A stretch of DNA of 64,000 nucleotides from Candidatus Aminicenantota bacterium (GCA_026393835.1 JAPKZK010000079.1:18557-82556), one strand, 5' to 3'. Shown: positions 8,322 to 17,304, numbered from the stretch's first letter. Notes: generated from the letters alone by a model not told the origin. A program made the numbers and translations.

Positions 8322-11202
8322 AGCAAGGGCGAGAGCCGTCGACCTCCTGGGGAAAGGACAGATCGCCGATTTGCCTACTGCCATCTGCGAATTATGGAAA
8401 AACGGCTATGACGCGTATGCCGATGATTTGAATTGCCACCTCTATCTGAAAGGTTACAAAGGAATAAACGCTCCGTTGTTCTTCCTTTCCGATAACGGTT
8501 CGGGTATGAATGCGGAAGAGGTGAAAGACAAATGGCTTATCCTGGGCACTGATTCCCAAAAAAGAGGGGGCCAACCACCTATGTTCGGGAAACCGAAACG
8601 AATCCCTATGGGGGAAAAAGGAATCGGTAGACTCTCGGTCGCCTACCTGGGCAACCGGATGTTAATGCTGACTAAAAAACAAAATGAACCGTGCACGGCT
8701 GTTTTCATACATTGGGAAATATTGGAGAATTTCTACCTATACCTGGACGAATTGAATATCCCCATAAAAGAGTTCAGGGATGTCGACGACTTCGATCCCG
8801 CTTTCAAATATCTTTTAACCGGTTTCGAAGAAAACCTTAAAAAAGGAAATTGGGATGAGCATCGGGCGCTGGCTGAAAAAATAGGAAATGAAATAAATCA
8901 GATCGTTTCCCCGGATTTTATAAAGAGCGATATCCTCAAAGCATTTTTATTGCCGGATTCTCACGGTACATTCTTTATTATATTCGACCCTCACGAACAG
9001 CTTTTACTGCTTTCGGATGAAAATAGGGTCGAAATATCGGATGATTCAAACACCAATTATTTGCGTTCTTCTTTGAGCGGGCTTTACGACGGGTTCAGGG
9101 AGAATAGGGATGTCGATGTTCATTTTTGGTTGCATGAAAATAAAGGGAGATACGATCTCATTGCCCGCGATTTTTTTTTCTCAGAAAATGAGATTTATAA
9201 AGCCGATCATTGGTTAGAAGGCGAATTCGATTCTACCGGGTTTTTCAGCGGGGAGTTGCAGGTTTTTAATACTATCGTCAAACATACCTACCGGCCCAGG
9301 CGTGCCCCGGGGGACACACCTTACGGACCGTTCAAAATCAAATTCGGGTCCATGGAAGGTGTAGGGAAAAGCAGTAAATTATCGCAGGAACAATGGTTGC
9401 TTATGGATAAAAAATTGGAAACATACGGAGGGTTGTATATTTATCGGGATAAATTCAGGGTACTTCCTTATGGCCGTATCCAAAATGACTTTTTAGGATT
9501 TGAAGAAAGGAGATCGAAAAGCGCCACGTATTACCACTTCAGTCATCGAAGAATATTCGGGTTCATCGAAATATCCAGAAATCACAACCCCAACCTGATC
9601 GATAAAGCCGGTAGGGAAGGATTTATTAGCAATAAGGCTTACTGGGAATTCGTCAAAGACCTCATTGGCTTTTTCATAGATCTTTCCGTCAGGTACTTTC
9701 GAACAACACCGGAAGGAGAAACGCCCACCTTAAGGGAGCAGCAGGCAGAATCCATCAAAAAGCAAAATGAAAGAATTCTCAAGCTGGAAAAAAAACGCTC
9801 GAAACAAACGCGAGCCGGATTCGATAGGGAACTGAAACAAAATATCGAACGACTCGATGCATTGGACCCGGAATTGCAGGAATTATATGAAAAGTTAAAC
9901 CAGGAGGCCCGGAAGCCGGAAATTATCTATAATAATATCGAATCCATGCTAAGGGAAATCACGGCAAGAAAAGCGGAATTTAAAAACCTAAAAATAGTCA
10001 AACCCAGACGAGTTAGTATTACCAAACCCCAGGAAAACAAATTATATTATTACAATCAAAAGTTGGATGATTCCATGATCATCATGGACAAATGCGATAA
10101 GTTGGCGGACGAATTAAGCAAAAAATTGTCCAAAGAATTCTTATTATCGGAATTCCATAGTAAGTCCGCGCAACTGAAAAAAGATATCGGTCAATCCGTT
10201 GGGAATTACAGGAAACGGTATTCGGAGGCCGTAAAAAAATTAGAACAAGAAATCGACGCGGACCGGCAAGCCTTCGAGGACTTGTTTGACGAGAAAACCG
10301 TTAACATTATCCCCACCGGTACGGAGGAGAAAGAAGACCTTGAAAACAGGCTTGCGCTGCTGGAAAAAACATACGTAGCTGTTAAAGAAGAATTGGAAGA
10401 AAAGTACGACAGCTTTGTCAAGCATGTGGAGAGCCTGACCTTCGGTATCGATGACGATTCCCTGGTGGGCTGGTACAAAGACCAATACGAAAAAATCGAA
10501 GAAAAGGTTGAAGCCATGCAGGAATTGGCGCAATTGGGCATGGCCATCGAAATTATCGATCACCAATTCAATGTTCTTTATTCGGAAATGGCCTCAGCCA
10601 TCGATTTTTTCAAAAGCTACGCCGACAGGAATGCCGAAGTAAAAGAGAACTTCAGCCAGTTGAAAGAATCGTTCCAGCACCTGGAAAGCAATCATCGTTT
10701 ATTAACTCCTTTGTACAGGACGACCCGGAGGATAAAAACGGAAATATGGGGGAAAGGCATTATCGAATACATGAAAAAATTCTTCGTGAACAATCTAAGC
10801 AAATATAGGGTATCGCTTACTTCGGATAAATCTTTCGACAATTACTGTTTTTATGCTTACGAATCCGTAATAAAACCGGTTTTTATAAATATAGTCGATA
10901 ATGCCTTCTATTGGTTAATCCCTGTTAATGACAGGAAGATACACCTTGCTTACGAAGATGGGAAGATATTGGTGATGAACTCCGGGGAACCCATCGATCC
11001 CGCGTACAGGGAAGATATTTTCAACCTTTTCTTTACTCGAAAACCGGCCGGGAGAGGGATCGGGCTCTGGCTTGCCAGGACCAATTTGAGGGCGCATGGC
11101 TTCGATATTTATTGCACATTCGAGAAAAAGTACAACAGGTTAAACGGGGCTTGCTTCATAATCGAGCCCTATGATAAAACGAGGGAGAAAGATGAATTTT
11201 GA
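8308..11202 (+). CDS. Large GHKL ATPase with two ATPase modules (MORC-like plus histidine-kinase-like)
   Basis: 964 residues. N-terminal GHL module: ELWKNGYDA (about 28-36, Mg/ATP-binding Asn and nearby Asp), SDNGSGM (about 61-67) and GEKGIGRLS (about 102-110). A Glu/Lys-rich coiled coil spans roughly 490-720. The C-terminal part looks like a second, histidine-kinase type ATPase: a helix with EIIDHQF near 750 (H-box-like), an N-box VDNAFYWL near 863, an F-box FFTRK near 908 and a G-box GRGIGLWLA near 915. Iyer, Abhiman and Aravind (2008) described prokaryotic MORC/paraMORC ATPases in restriction-modification operons; this gene fits that setting. It overlaps the genes on both sides, so its dose is linked to methyltransferase and receiver protein. 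Phosphotransfer by the C-terminal module is inference. Confidence 0.8.
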   Translation: MPTFRARARAVDLLGKGQIADLPTAICELWKNGYDAYADDLNCHLYLKGYKGINAPLFFLSDNGSGMNAEEVKDKWLILGTDSQKRGGQPPMFGKPKRIPMGEKGIGRLSVAYLGNRMLMLTKKQNEPCTAVFIHWEILENFYLYLDELNIPIKEFRDVDDFDPAFKYLLTGFEENLKKGNWDEHRALAEKIGNEINQIVSPDFIKSDILKAFLLPDSHGTFFIIFDPHEQLLLLSDENRVEISDDSNTNYLRSSLSGLYDGFRENRDVDVHFWLHENKGRYDLIARDFFFSENEIYKADHWLEGEFDSTGFFSGELQVFNTIVKHTYRPRRAPGDTPYGPFKIKFGSMEGVGKSSKLSQEQWLLMDKKLETYGGLYIYRDKFRVLPYGRIQNDFLGFEERRSKSATYYHFSHRRIFGFIEISRNHNPNLIDKAGREGFISNKAYWEFVKDLIGFFIDLSVRYFRTTPEGETPTLREQQAESIKKQNERILKLEKKRSKQTRAGFDRELKQNIERLDALDPELQELYEKLNQEARKPEIIYNNIESMLREITARKAEFKNLKIVKPRRVSITKPQENKLYYYNQKLDDSMIIMDKCDKLADELSKKLSKEFLLSEFHSKSAQLKKDIGQSVGNYRKRYSEAVKKLEQEIDADRQAFEDLFDEKTVNIIPTGTEEKEDLENRLALLEKTYVAVKEELEEKYDSFVKHVESLTFGIDDDSLVGWYKDQYEKIEEKVEAMQELAQLGMAIEIIDHQFNVLYSEMASAIDFFKSYADRNAEVKENFSQLKESFQHLESNHRLLTPLYRTTRRIKTEIWGKGIIEYMKKFFVNNLSKYRVSLTSDKSFDNYCFYAYESVIKPVFINIVDNAFYWLIPVNDRKIHLAYEDGKILVMNSGEPIDPAYREDIFNLFFTRKPAGRGIGLWLARTNLRAHGFDIYCTFEKKYNRLNGACFIIEPYDKTREKDEF

Positions 11203-12943
11203 TTCCGCAGCCAAAGAAATTGTTGCCAATTCCATCCGGTCGGCTATATGCATCGATGATGAATTTGTAGAACCGTATGAAGAAGCAAGAGGGAATGTCA
11301 AAAATGTAAATACGCCCAAACAACTTAGAGAGTTGTTTAGGAAAAGTAATTGCAGCCTGGATGTTTATACTTATAAAGGTTACCCGGAACTGGAAACAGA
11401 ATCGGAATTCGTTTTTAAAAACCGGGACCTATTGATCCTGGATTGGAAACTAACGGACGGCCCGATCAAATTCAAGGACGCCCTCGATATTTTGAAAGAT
11501 GCGGTTGAAAACCCCAGCCTGGCTTTCGTGTTAATTTACACAAATGAACAGGATCTAGACGATATCGAGATGCAGATTCGCTCTTTTTTCAATCGAAAAA
11601 CCGAAAGTACGAAAGAGAGCAATAGAAGAATATACAACCAATTACTGTCATGCCTGGACGAGGAGTTCTTTTTAAAGGAAAACAGTGACAGTATCCCTGA
11701 AAGTGCGGAAGCTTTTTTCAAAGATAACAAGATTAAAGGTGTTTTTAAAGAGTTTTTTATGAACGGGCCTTCGGATGAAGCTGTCAAAGATTTCAAAGCA
11801 GTCATCAGGGATTATTTCGGAAGTCAACCGGATCAACAAAAAATTGGGGCGGAATTCCTCAAACGTTTCGAAGAAACAGTGAAAAAACTGTATGGATGCG
11901 ATAACCTATTCAAAGGTTGTGAGCAAATAGAATTTTACAATAGAAACACCTACATATCCCCGAAACCATTTCATCCGGATATTTATTGTCATAAGTTACA
12001 CGGTCAGTTGCATGCCCTTTGGGTTAACAACACTTATATCACTATTTTCAATAAGATTGACACACCCGATACTGTTTATAAAAATTTTTCGAGCTACCTT
12101 TGTTGTAGCCCCGGCAATATTATGACACTGATTGCCCTTGAGATGAAGAACAACTTCAGGGAAAATTCGGGGAAAGTCGGAAAAAATTTATTGGCTGTGG
12201 ATGAACTTGCATTTTTTCATCACCGGCGAACATTGTCCGATGAAGAGGAATTTTACGATTTCTTAAGAAATAATTGGAAACATCAGGTGGCCTCCTTTCA
12301 TTTGAATTCCGATTCGAAAGTATTCCCGGTAATGGATGAATACATTGACAAGAATCGAATCAATGACACAATCGATAAGAGAAAGAATGGGGATAAGGAG
12401 GAAAGCTTCCGGCAAGAACTGGCAAAACTGAACTTCCAGTATTCATTTCATCATACGGAAAGAAAAGAAAGAGATTATCTACGATTCGGAGATATTTTTA
12501 GCGTCCAAAATTCAGCGGAAGCCATTGACATTGATGGGTATCTCTTAAATATCACGGCTCACTGCGACTGCTTAAGACCGGACAAAATCAATTATTATTT
12601 CCATTTTGTCTCAGGTAAAATCGATTCGTTGAAAAATGCACTGAAATACATAAACAATGAAGATGATTGTTTCTCATTCTTCTGCCCGAAAAATACCCCC
12701 CTATGCATATCCTGGGAAATCAAACCTTTTACGATTTTTATACCGGAAGAAAAGAGACGTTTTTCTCCTGGTTTCCCGATAGAAATAGAGATCGGTAAAG
12801 AATCGAAATATCTTTTTTATGAAGGCGCATTGTTGGAGAACTATGCCCAGAGAATCGCCAATAAAGCATTCGCTCATGCTGCCCGCGTCGGAATCGACCT
12901 GGTAGGATGGGGAAACGAATCGAAGAAGGAATCGAAAAAGTAA
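11192..12943 (+). CDS. Receiver-like protein of the GHKL restriction operon
   Basis: About 583 residues. The first 130 residues carry a receiver-like pattern: an acidic pair after strand 1 (AICIDDEF), a candidate phospho-acceptor Asp at the end of strand 3 (LLILDWKLTDG) and a Thr at strand 4 (LIYTNEQ), the three key positions of CheY-like domains. The spacing is longer than in classic receivers, fitting the distinct response-receiver family found in conflict systems. The remaining 450 residues, with several Cys and His, are not recognised and may be the effector. I start at 11192, with GGGAG upstream; the 11-bp overlap with the ATPase gene indicates translational coupling. A kinase-like module next to a receiver suggests a private phosphorelay, which is inference. 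Confidence 0.65.
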   Translation: MNFDSAAKEIVANSIRSAICIDDEFVEPYEEARGNVKNVNTPKQLRELFRKSNCSLDVYTYKGYPELETESEFVFKNRDLLILDWKLTDGPIKFKDALDILKDAVENPSLAFVLIYTNEQDLDDIEMQIRSFFNRKTESTKESNRRIYNQLLSCLDEEFFLKENSDSIPESAEAFFKDNKIKGVFKEFFMNGPSDEAVKDFKAVIRDYFGSQPDQQKIGAEFLKRFEETVKKLYGCDNLFKGCEQIEFYNRNTYISPKPFHPDIYCHKLHGQLHALWVNNTYITIFNKIDTPDTVYKNFSSYLCCSPGNIMTLIALEMKNNFRENSGKVGKNLLAVDELAFFHHRRTLSDEEEFYDFLRNNWKHQVASFHLNSDSKVFPVMDEYIDKNRINDTIDKRKNGDKEESFRQELAKLNFQYSFHHTERKERDYLRFGDIFSVQNSAEAIDIDGYLLNITAHCDCLRPDKINYYFHFVSGKIDSLKNALKYINNEDDCFSFFCPKNTPLCISWEIKPFTIFIPEEKRRFSPGFPIEIEIGKESKYLFYEGALLENYAQRIANKAFAHAARVGIDLVGWGNESKKESKK

Positions 12944-12951
12944 ATCGGTCG

Positions 12952-13389
12952 ATGGATATTTACCCGGAAAAGAAAAGAAGCGAAGTTATGTCCAAAATCC
13001 CCGGGAGAGACACCAAACCGGAAATGTATATCAGGAAATTCCTATTTTCAAAAGGATTCAGATATCGAATCGATGACAATAGATATCCCGGAAGGCCGGA
13101 TATCGTTTTGCCAAAATTCAAAACCGCTGTTTTCATTCACGGTTGTTTTTGGCATGGACACCCCGGGTGTAAAGCGTCGAAACTCCCGGAAACCAGGAAG
13201 GAATTCTGGGAGAAAAAAATAAATGATAATATATTAAGAGATAAACGTAATATCGAAGCATTGAAGAATCGAGGATGGAATGTTATTGTAATATGGCAGT
13301 GTGAAATAAAAAATATTGCTGCAAGGCAAAAGCGTTTGGAGTCCTTACTTACTGAGCTTTCAAATCTGTATGAACACCCTCCGAGGTGA
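12952..13389 (+). CDS. vsr: Very short patch repair (Vsr)-type endonuclease
   Basis: About 145 residues, normal for Vsr. The N-terminal RSEVMSKIPGRDTKPE, the catalytic Asp in GRPDIVLP, the FIHGCFWHGH motif with metal and catalytic His, and zinc-type Cys/His residues (HGC, HPGC, WQCEI) are all present. Classical Vsr nicks T:G mismatches created by deamination of 5-methylcytosine, so it pairs logically with the cytosine methyltransferase at 7239. Vsr-fold proteins in GHKL operons have also been proposed to be the restriction nuclease; no other nuclease is encoded here. An in-frame upstream start at 12907 would overlap the receiver gene by 37 bp; I prefer 12952 because it matches the family N terminus. 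Confidence 0.9.
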   Translation: MDIYPEKKRSEVMSKIPGRDTKPEMYIRKFLFSKGFRYRIDDNRYPGRPDIVLPKFKTAVFIHGCFWHGHPGCKASKLPETRKEFWEKKINDNILRDKRNIEALKNRGWNVIVIWQCEIKNIAARQKRLESLLTELSNLYEHPPR

Positions 13390-13510
13390 GAATGTTACGG
13401 GGAATATTCGGTGCGGAGGAAAGAGTTTGCTGTGTTTTGGTACGAACATGAGATGCGGAAAAAAGCGATGCGGCGGAGAATGAAATAATTTTGATCGATT
13501 CACCGGGAAA

Positions 13511-13922
13511 AATGGCATATTCATAGAAAAAAATGGTAAAATCACAAAAAAGTGAGGCGCATTCGCCCCGGGGAAAGGCGTATCCCCTACAAAATGAGGC
13601 GAAATCGCTAAAAGGTGAGGCGTATTCCCTACAATACGAGGCGTATTCACTTAAAAATGAGGCGTATCCGCTCTGGGAAATGGCGTATTCGCACAAAAAA
13701 ATGGTCTGTACGCAATTTTGCCATTAATTATGACCGGACGGAAGGCACGGCATTGCGAATACGCCTCTTTTTTGAGCGAATACATCAACTTATGACGCGG
13801 ATACGCCTCACAAAGAAGCGAATACATCAATTTTTTGAGCGGATACGCCTCATTTCCGTGCGGATACGCCATTTTTCCAGTGAAAATGTCGCGAATGCGG
13901 ACGCATTTTTCGTGATTTGATA
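13511..13922. repeat. Inverted array of 21-bp degenerate units (array 1)
   Basis: Ten contiguous 21-bp units run from 13511 to 13720 with the core TGAGGCGTATTCGCT followed by an A-rich tail. After a 34-bp centre, about eight units in the opposite orientation (core AGCGAATACGCCTCA) run from 13755 to 13922, again at 21-bp steps. In the right arm units alternate between an ATACGCCTC and an ATACATCAA version. No unit is identical to another, yet spacing is kept. Short open frames exist on both strands only because a 21-bp period conserves frame. The array fills the gap between the Vsr gene and a decayed ABC operon. The bases 13390-13510 before it hold nothing recognised. Confidence 0.85.
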
Positions 13923-13983
13923 CACTTTTTCCATCCCTGGAACAGGATTCGGCAGCGGAAGGGTTTTTCCTTTTCCATTTTGT

Positions 13984-13989
13984 TATAAT
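13984..13989 (+). promoter_or_regulatory. -10 box for a leaderless transcript of the decayed ABC operon
   Basis: A consensus TATAAT ends 6 nt before the ATG at 13996, placing the expected transcription start on the A of the start codon. The -35 region is weak and there is no ribosome binding site. Confidence 0.45.
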
Positions 13990-13995
13990 CCGACC

Positions 13996-14532
13996 ATGGA
14001 AAATACAATTTTAGAAATTAAGAATATAAGCAAATCCTCCGGCGATATCACCGCGTTAACCAATTTCAGCGTTTCCTTGCAAAAAGGCGAAATCCTGGGC
14101 CTCCTGGGTCCCAACGGCGCCGGGAAAACCACCCTGATCTCCATCCTCTCCGGCACTGTCAAAGATTTTTCCGGGGCGGTTACCTTTAAAGGCAAAAGCC
14201 TCTTCGCCGACCGCAAACTGAAGAATTACATGGGCATCGTACCCCAGGATATGGCCTTTTACGAAGATTTAAACGCCCTGGATAATCTTCTGTTCTGGGG
14301 CGGACTCTACGACATGCCCGGTTCGGAGTTGAAACAGCGCGCCCTGGAAGAACTGATTAAAATCGTGGGCGAAAAAGAATTGGTGGATGTGGCAGGGGAA
14401 TTCGCGGCCGCGGCCATGGCAAACATATTGAAACAGGCTGATTTTGCCGAAATGCTTTCCGTCGCCGATAATGGCAATCCCGGTGCTGATGACCGCCATT
14501 ATCGGCGCGATATTCGCTCCCTCCGCCGATAA
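13996..14532 (+). pseudogene. Truncated ABC-2 type ATP-binding protein
   Basis: Starts as a normal drug-exporter ATPase with Walker A GPNGAGKTT and a Q-loop (VPQDMAFYED), but after residue 138 (KELVDVAGEF) the signature, Walker B, D-loop and H-loop are missing. The frame runs directly through an alanine tract into what looks like the N terminus of the downstream permease (MANILKQADFAEM) and then out of frame. About 100-150 codons have therefore been deleted at the gene boundary. The junction carries the string GAATTCGCGGCCGC followed by GGCCATGG. It cannot hydrolyse ATP. Confidence 0.85.
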
Positions 14533-15052
14533 TAAATTACCCAAAATAAAAGTGCTGGTGGTGGATAAGGATAAAAACATTGCCGCAAAGTTCCTCCTGG
14601 GTGCATTCGATTTACCGGAGTTGAAAGACATGTTCCAGGTAACCATGGTGGATGAAACCGAAGGAAAGAAATTAATGGCCGCGGGCAAGGCGTCCGCCAT
14701 GGTGGTTATTCCTGAAAAATTCTCCGACCGCTTCATCAAAGCGGAAAAATCGGAAATCATGGTGATTAAAAATCCATCGGAACAGTTCTTACCCAACGTC
14801 GTGGAAGAATTCATGATCACTTATGCCGTCGTTATGTCCGGCTTTATCCAGGTCTTTGAACCGGAATTAAAGACCATCGATAATTTCCTGCGGCAGGATA
14901 CCCCGCTGGAACAAGTGTCCATTGCATCCATAACGCCCTTCCTTGAACAAGGCAAAAACAAAATCGCTGCTTTAAAGAATTACTTATCCCCTTTGTTGAT
15001 TCAATTAAAAGCTGAGACGACCGGGGAAAAGAAACAAGGATGTTCTATATGA
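14416..15052 (+). pseudogene. Frameshifted and shortened ABC-2 permease (first)
   Basis: The likely original start (14416, MANILKQADFAEM) is in one frame and the continuing permease (SPIMAIPVLMTAIIGAIFAPS, first membrane helix, then an extracytoplasmic domain) in another, with the shift near 14460. The product also lacks the usual five or so C-terminal membrane helices of an ABC-2 permease: only about 200 codons remain where about 400 are expected. The stop overlaps the next start as ATGA, so the 3' end is original and an internal deletion is likely. Confidence 0.75.
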
Positions 15053-15517
15053 AGAAGATTTGGCATATTGCATTTATCGATATCAAACGGATGGTGCGGG
15101 ACAAAACCTATTTTTTCTGGACCCTTTTGTTTCCGCTGGTGTTCATTTTTATCTTCGGCAGTATTTTCAGGGGAGATACACAGCCAACCGTGGCGGCCCT
15201 GGTAGTGGTAAACCGGGACGCCGGACCCTGGGGCGCCTATTTCATCGAAAAATCAAAGCGCCGGGCATCGATGTCCAGGCCGCCGCCCAGGTGGAAACCA
15301 AAATCATCCAGGCTTTTATCCTGGTTATTGCGGGCAAATTGCTTTTCAATTTGAACCTGGGCAATAATTTCCCCGGCTTACTGGGCCATGGATTCCTTTC
15401 ATAAAATCATATTCTTTAACGGCGGGTTTGGCGATATCGGCCTCAATTTAATCGTTCTCCTGGGTTCGCTCTGGTCTTCACTTTCCTGGCCGTACGGTTC
15501 TTTCGTATTAAGGACTG
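15049..15517 (+). pseudogene. Frameshifted and shortened ABC-2 permease (second)
   Basis: Begins well (MKKIWHIAFIDIKRMVRDKTYFFWTLLFPLVF, written here in part, a typical ABC-2 N terminus) with a ribosome binding site, but the frame breaks near 15250. The C terminus is recognisable in other frames: a segment LNLIVLLG followed after a further shift by FALVFTF and RFFRIKD before the stop at 15515-15517. Most of the middle is deleted. Together with the two preceding genes it is the remains of one exporter operon. Confidence 0.75.
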
Positions 15518-15587
15518 AGCGTGCCCCTCAACTTATTTTCATTAATAATTAACAATTGACAATTGACAATTAGATTTATTTTCGGAT

Positions 15588-16085
15588 TTACCTATTTAAA
15601 ATTTCCATCGGGATTTTCGAGATCACGGTGATTTGGTCGTCCGGGGTGACCCGTTCATCCGCCATTTTTATGTTGAAAATCCCCTCTATATTGAAAGGTA
15701 AATCATACGGCTTCTTTTTATACAGGGCGATGAAATCGACGCCCGGGGTCGGGGGCAAATCATGATACCCGGTTTCATCTTTTCCCACGGGTAATATTTT
15801 CTCTTCGATGACCGCATCGATCTTATGCGACGAAGCCAGGAATTGCTTTAATAATTCGGCCTCTATCAAGGTAAATTTCTCCTTGATGTGATTTTCCGGG
15901 TGAATCCTGGCGGTTGCGGATAATCCCTCATAATTAGCTATTACTTTCTCAACCGGGACCTGCGGCGTCTCCCGCCCCAACACGAACCAGTTGACTTTCA
16001 AATTGTCATAAAGAATGTCTTTGTACCGAAAATTATTCACCATGGAATAGACGTGATACAATTTAGGCGTTTTTTCTTGACTCAT
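15588..16085 (-). CDS. Conserved-looking hypothetical protein
   Basis: 165 residues without signal peptide or membrane segment, so probably cytoplasmic. Composition is normal for a folded protein, with an alternating charged and hydrophobic pattern (YGL, FTLIEAELLKQFL, DFIALYKKKPYDLPF). I do not recognise a family. The start has a purine-rich ribosome binding site (GGAGGTAACGG) just upstream. It is transcribed alone between the decayed ABC operon and a divergent lipoprotein gene. Confidence 0.6.
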   Translation of the reverse strand: MSQEKTPKLYHVYSMVNNFRYKDILYDNLKVNWFVLGRETPQVPVEKVIANYEGLSATARIHPENHIKEKFTLIEAELLKQFLASSHKIDAVIEEKILPVGKDETGYHDLPPTPGVDFIALYKKKPYDLPFNIEGIFNIKMADERVTPDDQITVISKIPMEILNR

Positions 16086-16148
16086 CCGTTACCTCCTTCT
16101 AAAGATATCACTTTACCAGGAATCGCAGAAAAAATCAATTCATCCACC

Positions 16149-16177
16149 TTGATTTGTTCTTAAAGAACTGGTATAAA
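16149..16177 (+). promoter_or_regulatory. Promoter of the lipoprotein gene
   Basis: TTGATT, 17-bp spacer and TATAAA preceded by an extended -10 TG. The leader then holds AAGGAG about 5 nt before the ATG at 16201. Confidence 0.55.
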
Positions 16178-16200
16178 TATTACTTTAATAAGGAGAAAAG

Positions 16201-17178
16201 ATGAAACGAAACGCCTTGGTGTTAATGATTGTTTTAACTGTTGGGTTATTGTTAAGTACGGCCTGCGGCAGAAAGGACGATATCGATTATGACCGGGCCC
16301 AAAACCTCTGGGAGCAGCAGATCATTCTCATAGATAATTATATCGGCGAAGTGGAGAAATCGACCAAACCGGATGTCACCGTGAAAGCCATGGACATATT
16401 TGCCCAGGGCCTGGAGGATCTGATTCCCGGGCTCAACGAATTATTTGCAAAATACCCGGCTTTTAAAGAAAGAATAAAAAAAGAAAGCGGGGAAAAATCC
16501 GGGATGAGCGTGAGCCCGGATACGCAAAAAAAACAGGATGCAATGTTGAAATTGATTGCCGCCGGTTTATTTACGGAAAGCCTGGTTAAGATGAAAGAAG
16601 ATCAATTGAAAACGATTCCTCAATTGGGCGAAGCGCAGAAACGGCTGCTGGCTGTCCACGGGAAGTTAAAACTGGACGATTCCCTCAAAAAGGAATCCGG
16701 GGTGGTTGAGGTGTACACCCGGTTTGTCCAGGGCCAGTTTACCGGCAATACCAACCCGAAAGTGGAGAAATTTTTTGAGAAAATACGCAGGGCCAGTATT
16801 ACTTCCCGCTTGAAAATAACCATGCGCAATATGTATATATTGGGGCTGGCCATCGAATCCTTCAAGGCCCAGTATTCTTATGTTCCCGATGTGGTGGAAG
16901 TGGATCAGTTACGAACTTACGGGGATTTCGTAAGCAAATTTTTATCAAGGTATATTAAACCCGGGCAGCCGCTGCCCCTGGATGATGGATGGGGAAATTA
17001 TTTTTCTTATAAATCGGCGGATCGCGATTACTGGATCGGCAGCGGCGGCAGCGACGGGAAGTTCAGCGGCTTCGAGCAAAAGGGTGTTTATACCGACCTG
17101 GAAAAAAGTGATGTAATCTATTCCAACGCGAAGTTTGTCTATTTCCCTCAATTGGGTGAAAAACCCATCGGTAAATAA
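16201..17178 (+). CDS. Lipoprotein with a type II secretion pseudopilin-like C-terminal domain
   Basis: 325 residues. The N terminus is a lipoprotein signal ending in a lipobox (LLLSTACG), so the mature protein is anchored to a membrane by Cys22 or nearby. Residues about 40-190 are helical and charged. The last 120 residues (SFKAQYSYVPD, DGWGNYFSYKSAD, YWIGSGGSDGKF) match the C-terminal fold of GspG-type pseudopilins, including the DGWGNP-like loop and the Gly/Asp calcium-site region. The pilin N-terminal methylation helix is absent, so this is not a pilin subunit but a protein that borrowed the domain. Function unknown. Confidence 0.7.
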   Translation: MKRNALVLMIVLTVGLLLSTACGRKDDIDYDRAQNLWEQQIILIDNYIGEVEKSTKPDVTVKAMDIFAQGLEDLIPGLNELFAKYPAFKERIKKESGEKSGMSVSPDTQKKQDAMLKLIAAGLFTESLVKMKEDQLKTIPQLGEAQKRLLAVHGKLKLDDSLKKESGVVEVYTRFVQGQFTGNTNPKVEKFFEKIRRASITSRLKITMRNMYILGLAIESFKAQYSYVPDVVEVDQLRTYGDFVSKFLSRYIKPGQPLPLDDGWGNYFSYKSADRDYWIGSGGSDGKFSGFEQKGVYTDLEKSDVIYSNAKFVYFPQLGEKPIGK

Positions 17179-17187
17179 TAAGAAATA

Positions 17188-17304
17188 AGGGGGCTCTTTT
17201 CGAGAAAACCGCCCCCTTACCCCCATAAAAGCTTTTAACTTATCAAAAGCTTTGGGAAGTCAAGAAACCCTTTCTCGAAAGGGTTTCTTGCCGCCGGAGG
17301 CAAG
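17188..17304. repeat. Two head-to-head copies of a hairpin repeat, overlapping the rdgB end
   Basis: Left copy: a palindrome GGGGGCTCTTTTC...GAAAACCGCCCCC followed by an AAAAGCTTTT word. Right copy in the other orientation: AAAAGCTTTGGG, a perfect hairpin AGAAACCCTTTC/GAAAGGGTTTCT and GCCGCCGGAGGC. Relatives lie at 41094-41150 and 56590-56654. The right copy encodes the last 20 or so codons and the stop of rdgB and may double as a bidirectional terminator. Confidence 0.7.

Noticed and set aside
13511..13922. CRISPR array
   Set aside because: Units are contiguous and degenerate with no alternating exact repeat and unique spacer, half are inverted, and no cas gene is present.
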